Positions 19,599 through 28,368 of a stretch of 64,000 nucleotides of DNA are shown one piece after another. Under the pieces are notes generated by a model. It was given only the letters and a program-made list of their open reading frames with translations, made no database searches and was not told the DNA's origin. Made by a program: the position numbers and the translations under genes. Within the stretch, counting starts at the first letter, position 1, and each line of letters starts with the position of its first letter. Source of the stretch: Burkholderia contaminans (GTDB lineage Bacteria; Pseudomonadota; Gammaproteobacteria; Burkholderiales; Burkholderiaceae); assembly GCF_029633825.1 (NCBI RefSeq), contig NZ_CP090640.1:2976001-3040000 (forward strand), written 5' to 3'.

Positions 19599-20686
19599 TG
19601 CGCGACGAGACCCCCGAACAGCCCGCACCGCTGCGCTTCGGCTATACGACCGGCAGCTGCGCGACCGCGACGTCGCTCGCCGCCGCGCGGCTACTGCTTG
19701 CGGGCCGGGTGGACGACGCGGTCGAGATCGTGCTGCCGAAGGGGCAGCGCGTGATGATGCGGCTCGAGTTCTGCCGGGCGACGGCCGACGGTGCGGAAGC
19801 CGGCACGATCAAGGATGCCGGCGACGATCCGGACGTCACGCACGGCGCGCTTATCTTCGCGCGCGTCGCGCTCGCGGCGGCGCCCGGCGTGCGGTTTCAT
19901 GCGGGGCCGGGCGTCGGCACGGTCACGCGCGCCGGGCTCACGCTGCCGGTCGGCGAACCGGCGATCAACCCGGTGCCGCGCCAGATGATGACGACGCACC
20001 TGGACGCGCTGGCGGCCGAGCATGGCTATGCGGGCGGCTTCGACGTGACGATCGGCGTCGAAGGCGGCGAAGCGCTCGCGCTGAAGACGATGAACCCGCG
20101 CCTCGGCATCGTCGGCGGGCTGTCGATCCTCGGCACGACCGGCATCGTGCGGCCGTTCTCGTGTTCGGCCTATATCGCGTCGATCCACCAGGGCATCGAC
20201 GTCGCACGCGCGAACGGCATCACCCACATTGCCGCGTGCACCGGCAACGCAAGCGAGGACGCGATGCGCGCGCACTATCAACTACCCGACATGGCGCTGA
20301 TCGAGATGGGCGATTTCGCGGGCGCGGTGCTCAAGCACCTGCGGCGCGCACCGGTCGCGCGGCTGTCGATGTGCGGCGGCTTCGGCAAGCTCAGCAAGCT
20401 CGCGGCCGGCCATCTCGACCTGCACAGCCGCCATTCGAGCATCGACCTGCCGCTGCTCGCGCAGTGGGCGGCCGAAGCCGGCGCCAGCGATACGCTGCAA
20501 GGCGCGATGCGCGCCGCGAACACGAGCCAGGAAGCGCTGAAGCTTGCGCTCGCCGACGGCGTGCCGCTCGGCGATCTCGTCTGTGCACAGGCGTTACGCG
20601 TCGCGCGCGACATCGTGCCGCCGTCGGTGGCCGTCGAGATGTTCGCGATCGATCGGCAGGGCCGCTTCGTCGGGGAGGCGCGATGA
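19598..20686 (+). CDS. cbiD: CbiD, cobalt-precorrin-5B C1-methyltransferase
   Basis: Protein of 362 residues of the CbiD family: N-terminal [20 protein letters not shown], the [12 protein letters not shown] segment near residue 70, [20 protein letters not shown], and [20 protein letters not shown]. It methylates C1 during ring contraction. It is the anaerobic-type counterpart of CobF, here in an otherwise aerobic-type cluster, as is known in several proteobacteria. ATG 19598 overlaps the cobL stop, and its own stop overlaps the cobK start (ATGA). Confidence 0.95.
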   Translation: MRDETPEQPAPLRFGYTTGSCATATSLAAARLLLAGRVDDAVEIVLPKGQRVMMRLEFCRATADGAEAGTIKDAGDDPDVTHGALIFARVALAAAPGVRFHAGPGVGTVTRAGLTLPVGEPAINPVPRQMMTTHLDALAAEHGYAGGFDVTIGVEGGEALALKTMNPRLGIVGGLSILGTTGIVRPFSCSAYIASIHQGIDVARANGITHIAACTGNASEDAMRAHYQLPDMALIEMGDFAGAVLKHLRRAPVARLSMCGGFGKLSKLAAGHLDLHSRHSSIDLPLLAQWAAEAGASDTLQGAMRAANTSQEALKLALADGVPLGDLVCAQALRVARDIVPPSVAVEMFAIDRQGRFVGEAR

Positions 20687-21414
20687 GCGCGCGCATCCTG
20701 CTGCTCGGCGGCACCGGCGATGCGCTGAAGATCGCACGCGCGCTCGGCTCGCATCATGTGTACAGCCTGGCCGGCCTCGGCAAGGTGCCCGACGACCTGC
20801 GCTGCGACGTGCGCGTCGGCGGCTTCGGTGGCGCGGCCGGCCTGGCCGCGTATCTGCGCGACGCCGGCATCGGCCTCGTGATCGACGCGACGCATCCGTA
20901 TGCCGCGCGGATCAGCGCGAACGCAGCAGCAGCCGCGCGTGAAGCGGGCGTGCCGCTGTGGGCGCTGCGCCGCGCGCCGTGGGTGCCGCAACCGGGTGAC
21001 GACTGGCGCATGGTCGACGACTGGGCCGGCATCGAGGCCGCGCTCGCGCCGTTCAGGCGGCCGCTGTTCACGCTCGGCCGCGAACCGCTCGCGCATCTCG
21101 ACGCGATTCCGCCACACCAGTTCTGGCTCGTGCGCTGCCTCGACGCGCATCCCGGCAATGCGCGCGCGCAGATCGTCGCCGCGCGCGGGCCGTTCACGCT
21201 CGACGGCGAGCGCGCGCTGTTCGCGCTGACGGGCATCGACGTCGTCGTCAGCAAGAACAGCGGCGGCGCCGCCACGGAAGCCAAGCTCGATGTCGCGCGC
21301 GAACGCAGGCTGCCGGTCGTGATGCTGCGCCGGCCGCCGCTGCCCGGAGCCGATCGCGTGTTCGATTCCGCCGCGGCGCTCATCGACGCGCTCGATCCGG
21401 CTGCACGCGCGTGA
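20683..21414 (+). CDS. cobK: CobK, precorrin-6A reductase
   Basis: Protein of 243 residues matching CobK/CbiJ, an NADPH-dependent reductase converting precorrin-6A to precorrin-6B. Landmarks: [17 protein letters not shown] (nucleotide-binding start), [19 protein letters not shown], and [20 protein letters not shown] near residue 190. ATG 20683 overlaps the cbiD stop by four bases. It is followed after 43 nt by cobM. Confidence 0.94.
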   Translation: MSARILLLGGTGDALKIARALGSHHVYSLAGLGKVPDDLRCDVRVGGFGGAAGLAAYLRDAGIGLVIDATHPYAARISANAAAAAREAGVPLWALRRAPWVPQPGDDWRMVDDWAGIEAALAPFRRPLFTLGREPLAHLDAIPPHQFWLVRCLDAHPGNARAQIVAARGPFTLDGERALFALTGIDVVVSKNSGGAATEAKLDVARERRLPVVMLRRPPLPGADRVFDSAAALIDALDPAARA

Positions 21415-21457
21415 CGTCGCGCGGCCGGTCACCCCATGAATTGACGGAGATTTTTCG

Positions 21458-22186
21458 ATGACGGTGTATTTCATCGGCGCGGGCCCCGGCGACCCGGAGC
21501 TGATCACGGTGAAGGGCCAGCGCCTCGTGCGCACATGCCCGGTGATCCTGTATGCGGGTTCGCTGGTACCGGCGGCCGTGCTCGACGGCCATCGCGCGGA
21601 GCAGGTCGTCAATACCGCCGAACTCGACCTCGACGCAATCGTCGCGCTGCTCGCCGGCGCGCACGCGAAAGGGCAGGATGTCGCGCGGGTGCATTCGGGC
21701 GACCCGTCGCTGTATGGTGCGATCGGCGAGCAGATTCGCCGCTTGAAGACGCTCGGGATTCCGTATGAAATCGTGCCCGGCGTGACGGCCACGGCCGCGT
21801 GCGCGGCGACGCTCGGCGTCGAGCTGACGCTGCCCGGTGTCGCGCAGACGGTGATCCTCACGCGCTTCGCGGGCAAGACGACGATGCCGGAAGGCGAATC
21901 GCTCGGCGCGCTCGCCGCGCACCGCGCGACGCTCGCGATCCATCTCGGCGTGCGCCATCTCGCCCGCATCGTCGACGAAGTGTTGCCGCATTACGGCGCC
22001 GATTGTCCGGTCGCGGTGATCTATCGCGCGAGCTGGCCCGATGAAGCGCGCGTGACCGGCACGCTCGCCGACATCGTCGACAAGGTGCAGGGCACGCAGA
22101 TCGAGCGCACCGCGCTGATCCTGGTCGGGCGGGTGCTCGACGCCGAAGGGTTCACGGATTCGACGCTGTACGCCGGCGCAGGCTGA
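21458..22186 (+). CDS. cobM: CobM, precorrin-4 C11-methyltransferase
   Basis: Protein of 242 residues of the tetrapyrrole methylase family. MTVYFIGAGPGDPELITVKG binds SAM; VARVHSGDPSLYGAIGEQ and VPGVTATAACAATLGVELTLP are CobM/CbiF-specific. It methylates C11 of precorrin-4 to precorrin-5. It has its own upstream purine-rich site (GACGGAG) and ends the plus-strand arm cobL-cbiD-cobK-cobM. The 220 bases after it (22187-22406) hold no convincing gene. Confidence 0.95.
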   Translation: MTVYFIGAGPGDPELITVKGQRLVRTCPVILYAGSLVPAAVLDGHRAEQVVNTAELDLDAIVALLAGAHAKGQDVARVHSGDPSLYGAIGEQIRRLKTLGIPYEIVPGVTATAACAATLGVELTLPGVAQTVILTRFAGKTTMPEGESLGALAAHRATLAIHLGVRHLARIVDEVLPHYGADCPVAVIYRASWPDEARVTGTLADIVDKVQGTQIERTALILVGRVLDAEGFTDSTLYAGAG

Positions 22187-22406
22187 TCACGCGCGAGCCG
22201 GCCCGGGTTCGCTGCGGCGTTCGCGCAGTTGCTTGGGTGCGTGTGGCGCGCCGCGCCGATCGTGATCTCGGCACCGATGAAGTCGATCGGCGACGCCGAT
22301 TCGCCGAGGATCGGGATCGACGCCGCGCTGCCGACGACGGGGCTCAGGTCGAGCACGACCACCGCCATATCCGATCGCGGCCGGGCCACATGCGGCGGGA
22401 CCCGCG

Positions 22407-23585
22407 CTACGCACGCGCGGCCTGCAGGACCCGCTTCGGCGCAAACCCCGCCGCCAGCGCGAACAGCGCGACACACAGGCAGGCCATCGCGATCCAAGCG
22501 GGCGTCAGGTCCGCGAGGTGCTGGCGCACGATGCCCGCCCCGAACGGGAACAGCCCGGCGATCAGGTAGCCGATGCCCTGCACGAACCCCGTCAGCGACG
22601 CGGCATCGGCCGGCGTCGCGGCATGGTCAACGGTGACGATCAGCGACAGCGGAAACAGCGCGCCGATTCCCGCGCCCAGCAACAGCGCGGCCGGCAACGC
22701 CAGCGCCTCGGGCGCGGCCAGCATCACCAGCAAGCCGACCAACAGCGACGCGATCGACGCGTACAGCGCGGGGCGGCGATCGGGCAGGCGGTCGATCGTC
22801 GCCGAGATCGTCAGCCCTGCGACGACTTCCGCGAGCGTCACGCCGCCGAGCAGGCTGCCGGCCGCCGTCGGCGACCAGCCGAGCCGCATGTAGTACGGCG
22901 GCAGCCACGCGAGCACGAGCGTGTATGCGCCCGTCGCGATGCCGAAGAACAGCGCGAGCCGCCACGCGCGCGGCGAGCGCGACGGCTGCGCATTCGACGC
23001 CGACGTCGGCCCGGCGGCGAGCGCGTCGCCGCCGCGACTGGCCAGCGGCCACGCCAGCGCGGCCACCACGGCCGGCAGCGCCCAGCCCGCGAGCGCGGGG
23101 AGCCAGCCCCAGCGCGCCGCGGCGAACGGCGCGACGACGCTCGCGAGCACGGCGCCGCCCATGATCGACGTCGAATAGACGCCCATCGCACCGCCGATCC
23201 GCGTCGCGAAATGCGCCTTCACGAAGCCGGGCAGCAGCGCCTGCACCATCGCGATCCCGACGCCCGCGCAGCAGGCGCTCGCGAGCAGCAGCCACGCGTG
23301 CTGCGCGCCGATGCGCGACACGCAGGCGAGCCCGATCAGCGCGACGCCCAGCCAGACGCCGCCCGCAATCCCGGTCAGGCGCTGCAGGCGCCGCGCACTC
23401 AGTGCGCCGAGGCCCATCAACAGGATCGGGATCGTCGTCAGCAGGCTGGCCGCGCCGTCGCTGAGGCCGGTCGCGCGCTGGATCATGTCGAGCAGCGGGC
23501 CGACCGCGGCAAGCGCCGGCCGCAGGTTCAGCCCGACAAGGACGATGGCGGCGAGCCGCCATCCGGGGGAAGTGAAGCGATTCAT
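22407..23585 (-). CDS. CynX/NimT-family MFS transporter
   Basis: Integral membrane protein of 392 residues with about 12 hydrophobic segments. The N-terminal pattern AIVLVGLNLRPALAAVGPLL is typical of the CynX/NimT branch (cyanate, 2-nitroimidazole and related MFS proteins). Substrate unknown. ATG 23585 is preferred over one 51 nt upstream (23636) because it follows GAGGGCC and begins at the family's usual point. It diverges from the MarR gene, and its promoter region contains two operator-like palindromes, so MarR control of this exporter is likely. Confidence 0.88.
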   Translation of the reverse strand: MNRFTSPGWRLAAIVLVGLNLRPALAAVGPLLDMIQRATGLSDGAASLLTTIPILLMGLGALSARRLQRLTGIAGGVWLGVALIGLACVSRIGAQHAWLLLASACCAGVGIAMVQALLPGFVKAHFATRIGGAMGVYSTSIMGGAVLASVVAPFAAARWGWLPALAGWALPAVVAALAWPLASRGGDALAAGPTSASNAQPSRSPRAWRLALFFGIATGAYTLVLAWLPPYYMRLGWSPTAAGSLLGGVTLAEVVAGLTISATIDRLPDRRPALYASIASLLVGLLVMLAAPEALALPAALLLGAGIGALFPLSLIVTVDHAATPADAASLTGFVQGIGYLIAGLFPFGAGIVRQHLADLTPAWIAMACLCVALFALAAGFAPKRVLQAARA

Positions 23586-23647
23586 TGCAAGGCCCTCGAT
23601 ATCGGTACGCGGCCCCCGGTGAGGCGCCACGCGCATTTCATGTAAAG

Positions 23648-23665
23648 TATCTCGACATCAAGATA
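23648..23665. promoter_or_regulatory. MarR-type operator, copy 1
   Basis: Imperfect palindrome TATCTCGACATCAAGATA in the 130-bp space between the divergent CynX-like and MarR genes. A second copy lies 28 bp away centre to centre. This fits cooperative MarR dimer binding that controls both promoters. Binding is inferred. Confidence 0.7.
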
Positions 23666-23675
23666 AATGCTGATT

Positions 23676-23693
23676 TATCTCGACGTCAAGATA
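23676..23693. promoter_or_regulatory. MarR-type operator, copy 2
   Basis: Imperfect palindrome TATCTCGACGTCAAGATA, identical to copy 1 at all but one base, ending 22 nt before the MarR ATG. Its position suggests autorepression of the marR-type gene. Confidence 0.7.
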
Positions 23694-23715
23694 ACTGGTG
23701 AGCCAAGGAGGGTTA

Positions 23716-24210
23716 ATGGATCGAGCCGCGCATGCGCTCGTGCAATGGCGCGCCGAGCGTCCGGATCTCGACGCGTCGTCGATGGTGGTGATGGGGCGGC
23801 TGCAGGAAGCGGCGCTCGTGATCGCGCGTGACCGTCTCAATCCGCTATTCGCGCGCTACGGGATGCAGCCGGGCGAATTCGACGTGCTGGCCACGCTGCG
23901 GCGCGGCGGGGCGCCGTTCGCGCTGACGCCGACGGCGCTGTACGACGCGCTGATGATGTCGTCGGGCGGGATGACCGCGCGCATCGACCGGCTGCAGAAG
24001 GCAGGGTGGGTGGAGCGCCGGCCGAACCCGGCGGATGGGCGTGGCACGCTTGTGGCGCTGACGGAGAGCGGCCGCGCGCTGATCGATGAGGCAGTCGTCG
24101 CGCATATCGACAATCAGCGCGAGTTGCTGGCCGTGCTGTCGGATGCGGAACAGGCGCAGTTGTCGGAACTGCTGGGAAAGTTGCTGGCGGGGTTGGGGGC
24201 GAGAAGCTGA
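23716..24210 (+). CDS. MarR family transcriptional regulator
   Basis: Regulator of 164 residues. The winged helix spans about residues 48-120, with the recognition helix in LTPTALYDALMMSSGGMTARIDRLQ and the wing around ERRPNPADGRGTLVALTESG. The ATG at 23716 has a strong AAGGAGG site; an in-frame start 18 nt upstream does not. It probably represses itself and the divergent CynX-like exporter through the paired palindromes between them. Ligand unknown. Confidence 0.92.
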   Translation: MDRAAHALVQWRAERPDLDASSMVVMGRLQEAALVIARDRLNPLFARYGMQPGEFDVLATLRRGGAPFALTPTALYDALMMSSGGMTARIDRLQKAGWVERRPNPADGRGTLVALTESGRALIDEAVVAHIDNQRELLAVLSDAEQAQLSELLGKLLAGLGARS

Positions 24211-24442
24211 AAGCGGCCGACGGCAAGTAGCGCTGTGAATGCGTGGCGCAAACGCAGCGAGGCGGACAAAAAGGGCTTCGTGAATTATCTCGGACGTCGC
24301 TTGCCGACCCGGAGCGGACTGTCGCGCGTTGCGAAAACGGACTTTCGGACCGAACAAGCAAGATAGCAGCCTGAACACCCCCGACGATCGGAATCCGGTC
24401 AACCCAATCTGTAGCCAATTAATATCTGCCTGAGACTCGATC

Positions 24443-25924
24443 ATGGCCAACTCCAGAAAACAGAAGCCGCAAACGTCTGGTGTATTCACAACGCCAGATG
24501 CGCAAAAGGTGTTTGGCGACCTGTATCTCAAGGGACGTCGCACGACATTACGCCTTCACCTCAAACGAGAACTGCCGGCGTTTCCCGCGTCGACCACGAT
24601 AACTGGCGAGCTAGGTGACCTGCGGAAAGTTAGCTGTCTAGACTGCGTCATCGGATCGTCGGGCAGTGAATATAAGGGTAACGCGGGCCGATATCACTAC
24701 GCTGAGATTCTTCCACACTTTGTCACCATCGGTGATCGGCACTTTGCGCCAGGCGAGCCGTCCATCCGGGCAGTTCATTTCACGACACCTGACCTCCCTT
24801 CGATTTTTTACGACTTCGGAACGTTCGGCCATATCTTTGCATCAAAATCGGCCATTGAATCCTTTGCGAAGGAATGCGAGCCAAATCATAAAATTGAGTT
24901 TGGCGAATCACCGGAAGTTTTCTATTTTTCTGGGAAATATGAGGTTGTCGCAGTAGAGACGCCGATTGGTCGATTCCGTGTATCTCATCAGCCAACTTTC
25001 AGCATCGGCAACTCGTTTAGCGAATACATAAAGAACCACATGATTGTGAGCCTAGAGTACTCGCAACCAGTTATCTTCGACGAATGTATCGATCGAATGA
25101 TGTCGATTCACAGATTCCTAAGTGTTATCGCGGGTCGTAAGCAAGCGATTGAATCCGTTCGCATGGATTTAGTCAACGAGTCAACCAGCACACACTCGAC
25201 ACTTGATTTACATTGGGCGTTCGCACCAAAAAAAACGAAAAATGAAGACAACAAGCCTCAGCCGGCGGATGTTCCGCTCGACGCGGTTCGCCGACCGGAG
25301 GAGTTCAAAACAGTCCTCGTGAATTGGTTAAGTCGAGATCCGGAATGGAGAGCGGCACGAATCCGATATGCAGGATGCACAGGGAAAGGGAACTCTTACA
25401 GCATTGACCGCCTTGTTGCCGCCGCAAATATGTTCGACATTTTGCCTCCGAATGCTGTGCCCGCAACCTCTAATCTTTCGCCGGAGGTAACCAAGGCACA
25501 GAAAGAGTGTCGCGAAATCTTCAAAAAATTGGCACCTGGAGTGGAGCGAGACAGTATTCTCGGGGCGCTAGGGCGGTTGAACAAGCCATCTCTAACGAAG
25601 AAAGTGCTTCATCGCGTCGCTATCGTGAGTGACGAATTTGGAAATCGATTTCCGGATCTTGATTTGGTAGCCAAGACCGCAGTCAAGTTTCGCAATTTCT
25701 TTGTGCACGGAGGCTCAGATGGATTCGACTATGCGAAGTTGGAGCCATTGATGCCATTCCTCACAGACGCACTGGAATTCATCTTCGCGACCTCTGATTT
25801 GATATGCGCGGGGTGGAATGCGGTAGCTTGGGGCGACAAACACTACGGATTCGGGCATAGCTTCACAAGGTTCCGCTGGAGCTATCGAACGAATGCTGAT
25901 CTTTTGAAAGAGGTGTTGTCCTGA
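24443..25924 (+). CDS. ApeA-like HEPN-domain protein, candidate anti-phage abortive-infection RNase
   Basis: Protein of 493 residues. The N-terminal 250 or so residues look like the ApeA N-terminal domain: the opening SGVFTTPDAQKVFGDLYLKG, a central beta-rich part, and LEYSQPVIFDECIDRMMSIHRFLSVI. The C-terminus is helical and carries RNFFVH near residues 416-421, an exact RNxxxH (Rx4H) HEPN ribonuclease motif, inside TAVKFRNFFVHGG. ApeA proteins are reported as single-gene phage-defence systems acting through HEPN RNase activity. The gene is clearly AT-richer and uses rarer codons than its neighbours, which suggests recent transfer. It stands alone between a MarR and a glutathione transferase gene. 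Family and function are inferred from motif and layout. Confidence 0.7.
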   Translation: MANSRKQKPQTSGVFTTPDAQKVFGDLYLKGRRTTLRLHLKRELPAFPASTTITGELGDLRKVSCLDCVIGSSGSEYKGNAGRYHYAEILPHFVTIGDRHFAPGEPSIRAVHFTTPDLPSIFYDFGTFGHIFASKSAIESFAKECEPNHKIEFGESPEVFYFSGKYEVVAVETPIGRFRVSHQPTFSIGNSFSEYIKNHMIVSLEYSQPVIFDECIDRMMSIHRFLSVIAGRKQAIESVRMDLVNESTSTHSTLDLHWAFAPKKTKNEDNKPQPADVPLDAVRRPEEFKTVLVNWLSRDPEWRAARIRYAGCTGKGNSYSIDRLVAAANMFDILPPNAVPATSNLSPEVTKAQKECREIFKKLAPGVERDSILGALGRLNKPSLTKKVLHRVAIVSDEFGNRFPDLDLVAKTAVKFRNFFVHGGSDGFDYAKLEPLMPFLTDALEFIFATSDLICAGWNAVAWGDKHYGFGHSFTRFRWSYRTNADLLKEVLS

Positions 25925-26075
25925 TATCGCTGCAAGCCCGAGACTCTAATTTACAAGCGAAACTGACTTTCGCTGCCCTCCCGCCGTCCGCTTAGGGAGG
26001 CACAGTGTCGCCTCCTGGCCGAACACCGACAGTCTTCCCGGCGTTCCCCGAAAAACTCGCGACGACTTCAAACAA

Positions 26076-26105
26076 AAAACCCGCCGCGTAACGCGGCGGG
26101 TTTTT
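26076..26105. terminator. Bidirectional intrinsic terminator
   Basis: Perfect 9-bp stem CCCGCCGCG/CGCGGCGGG (26080-26088 and 26092-26100) with a TAA loop, A-rich before and T5 after. It can stop transcription from the HEPN gene on the plus strand and from the glutathione transferase gene on the minus strand, which converge here. Confidence 0.9.
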
Positions 26106-26143
26106 CAGATCGCGGCCTGCACGACGTACACCCGCTTGACCCA

Positions 26144-26848
26144 TCAGCCCCGCGCCGGAATATTGAGCCCACGCTCCACAGCCGGCCGCGCAACGAACGC
26201 GTCGAGCACCCGCTTGACGTTCCGGAATTCGCTGAAGCCCACGAGGTCGCCCGCTTCATAGAACCCGACGAGGTTCCGCACCCACGGGAAAATCGCGATA
26301 TCGGCGATCGTGTACGTATCGCCCATCACCCATTGCCGATTCGCGAGATGCGCGTCGAGCACGCCGAGCAGGCGCTTCGACTCGTCGACGTAGCGGTCGC
26401 GCGGGCGCTTGTCCTCGTAGTCGCGGCCGGCGAACTTGTGGAAGAAGCCGACCTGGCCGAACATCGGCCCGATGCCGCCCATCTGGAACATCACCCACTG
26501 GATCGTCTCGTAGCGGCCCGCGAGATCCTTCGGGATCAACTGGCCCGTCTTGTCCGCGAGATAGATCAGGATCGCGCCCGATTCGAACAGCGGCAGCGGC
26601 TTGCCGTCCGGGCCGTTCGGATCGATGATCGCCGGGATCTTGTTGTTCGGGTTCAGCGACAGGAATTCGGGCGAAAACTGATCGTTCGTGTCGAAACGCA
26701 CGAGGTGCGGCTCGTACGGCAGGCCGGTTTCCTCGAGCATGATCGACACCTTGACGCCGTTCGGCGTCGGCAGCGAGTAGAGCTGGAGACGGTCGGGATG
26801 CTGGGCCGGCCACTTTTGCGTGATCGGGAAGGCGGACAGGTCGGACAT
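26144..26848 (-). CDS. Glutathione S-transferase, YfcG/YghU-like
   Basis: Protein of 234 residues. The thioredoxin-like N-terminal domain has LQLYSLPTPNGVKVSIMLEE and LNPNNKIPAIIDPNG with the cis-proline, then FESGAILIYLADKTG, which binds the glutathione gamma-glutamyl group. The helical C-terminal domain ends with TYTIADIAIFPWVRNL. The pattern is that of Nu-class YfcG/YghU enzymes, often with disulfide-bond reductase or peroxidase activity. ATG 26848 follows a GAGCGACCCTCC region without a strong ribosome-binding site. It is convergent with the HEPN gene. Confidence 0.9.
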   Translation of the reverse strand: MSDLSAFPITQKWPAQHPDRLQLYSLPTPNGVKVSIMLEETGLPYEPHLVRFDTNDQFSPEFLSLNPNNKIPAIIDPNGPDGKPLPLFESGAILIYLADKTGQLIPKDLAGRYETIQWVMFQMGGIGPMFGQVGFFHKFAGRDYEDKRPRDRYVDESKRLLGVLDAHLANRQWVMGDTYTIADIAIFPWVRNLVGFYEAGDLVGFSEFRNVKRVLDAFVARPAVERGLNIPARG

Positions 26849-27020
26849 GGAGGGTCGCTCGTCGAAGTGAAGGATCCGCGCCCCGTTCCTGCTGCCGCGC
26901 GCGCCACGGTCGATGGCGGGACGGCAGGGCGGAGCGCGCCGAAAACGCCCACTGTAGCCGATCCCGGCGATCGATGCCGACGGCGGCCGCACGCGACCGC
27001 CGCCGCACGGCCGGAAGCCG

Positions 27021-28145
27021 TCAGAAGTTGTGCCGCAGCCCGATCATCGCAGCCGTCGTGCCGACGCCCGGCGCGACCGGCTGCCCGTACACGAGCATCT
27101 GGTCCATCGTGCCGCGGTTGTTCACGTGCCCGACCTGCGCATAGACCATCGTTCGCTTCGACAGGCTGTAGTCGGCCGCGAGCACGACCGCCGTCGACTT
27201 GTTCGCCGAGACGTTGCGGTCCTTTAGGTAATACACCGCGGACGTCACCTGCAGCGCGGGCGTGAAGCGATAGCCGATGCCGGCCGACAGCATGTCGAGG
27301 TTCACCTTGTCCGCATGCGACGGGTTCCGGCCGTTGCCGTACGACGCCGACACCGAGAAATCGTGGATCGTGTATTTCGCGCCGAAGTAGATGAAGCGGT
27401 TGTTGTCGACGCCGGTCGGCGCGACGCCCGGCGCCGGGCTCGTGTCGTGGCCGTTGTAGTAGACGGCCGAAGCATTGAGCCCATAGTTTGCATACCTGAG
27501 CACGACCGATTCGCGCGTGCCGCCCTGGAACTGCCCGGCCACGCCGCCCGGCGCGTATTCGAGCGCGATCGACGCGCCCGCGAAGGTCGGCGACTGGTAG
27601 ACGAGCGCATTACTGTCGTACAGCGCGCCGATCGCTGCGTTGGTGCTCGTTCCCGACCAGCCGGCCGCCGTGTTCAGGCCGAGCCACGCGATCAGCACGC
27701 TGCCGAAGAACTGCGCGTTGCGCACGTCGGTGTCGGCCATCGCGTAGATCATCGGCACGATCTGTCGGCCGGCGGTGAACGCGCCGAACGGGCCCGACAC
27801 GCCGAGCGACGCGACCTGGTTGAAGATCGCGACGGCACCCGGCGTGTCGCTCAGCTGCAGCTTGCCGGTGCCGCTGTCGAACGAGCCCTGCAGCTTGAAG
27901 TTGACCTTGTAGCCGCCGCCGATGTCCTCGCTGCCCTTGATGCCCCAGAAGCTCGAGTAGATGCCGCCGTCCTTCATGCGGAACACCTTGCCCGTGTTCT
28001 TCGCGGTCGGGCTGAACGACGCCGCCGACGTGCTCTGGTACAGCAGGCCCGAGTCGATCACGCCGTAGAGCGTGACGGAGGATTGCGCGTGCGCGAGCGC
28101 CGAACAGCCGGCAAGCGCCGCGAGCGCGGCCAGTTTCGTCTTCAT
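27021..28145 (-). CDS. Gram-negative general porin (Burkholderia OmpC-like)
   Basis: Outer-membrane trimeric porin of 374 residues. The signal peptide MKTKLAALAALAGCSALAHA is followed by QSSVTLYGVIDSGLLYQ, the usual first strand of burkholderial porins, and the protein ends MIGLRHNF with the terminal phenylalanine needed for outer-membrane assembly. Sixteen alternating strands are expected. ATG 28145 is chosen next to a CCGGAGA site; a TTG one codon earlier is unlikely. It stands alone. Confidence 0.94.
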   Translation of the reverse strand: MKTKLAALAALAGCSALAHAQSSVTLYGVIDSGLLYQSTSAASFSPTAKNTGKVFRMKDGGIYSSFWGIKGSEDIGGGYKVNFKLQGSFDSGTGKLQLSDTPGAVAIFNQVASLGVSGPFGAFTAGRQIVPMIYAMADTDVRNAQFFGSVLIAWLGLNTAAGWSGTSTNAAIGALYDSNALVYQSPTFAGASIALEYAPGGVAGQFQGGTRESVVLRYANYGLNASAVYYNGHDTSPAPGVAPTGVDNNRFIYFGAKYTIHDFSVSASYGNGRNPSHADKVNLDMLSAGIGYRFTPALQVTSAVYYLKDRNVSANKSTAVVLAADYSLSKRTMVYAQVGHVNNRGTMDQMLVYGQPVAPGVGTTAAMIGLRHNF

Positions 28146-28368
28146 CAAAGTCTCCGGGGTCGGTTTGGACCGGACGGGATCGAGCCCGTCCGGGTGAAGC
28201 AGGGAGGCTAGCGGGAAGGTGTGACAGGCAACGCCCGCATGAGCCGTGCGGAAAGACTACGCAACGGCGGGCGGCCGCTCCCCCCCATGCGCGGGGGGCA
28301 GGGTTGCGGAGAATCGGCGGAAGGCGGGCGCGACGATGCGCCCGACTGGCGAAACCGGCGTTACGGCG

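Noticed and set aside
22187..22406. Short open frames on both strands with high third-position GC after cobM
   Set aside because: No start, stop or family supports either one; possibly a decayed gene fragment, but not enough to call.
26080..26100. Possible attachment site at the HEPN island edge
   Set aside because: The palindrome is a normal bidirectional terminator, with no partner copy on the left side of the island.
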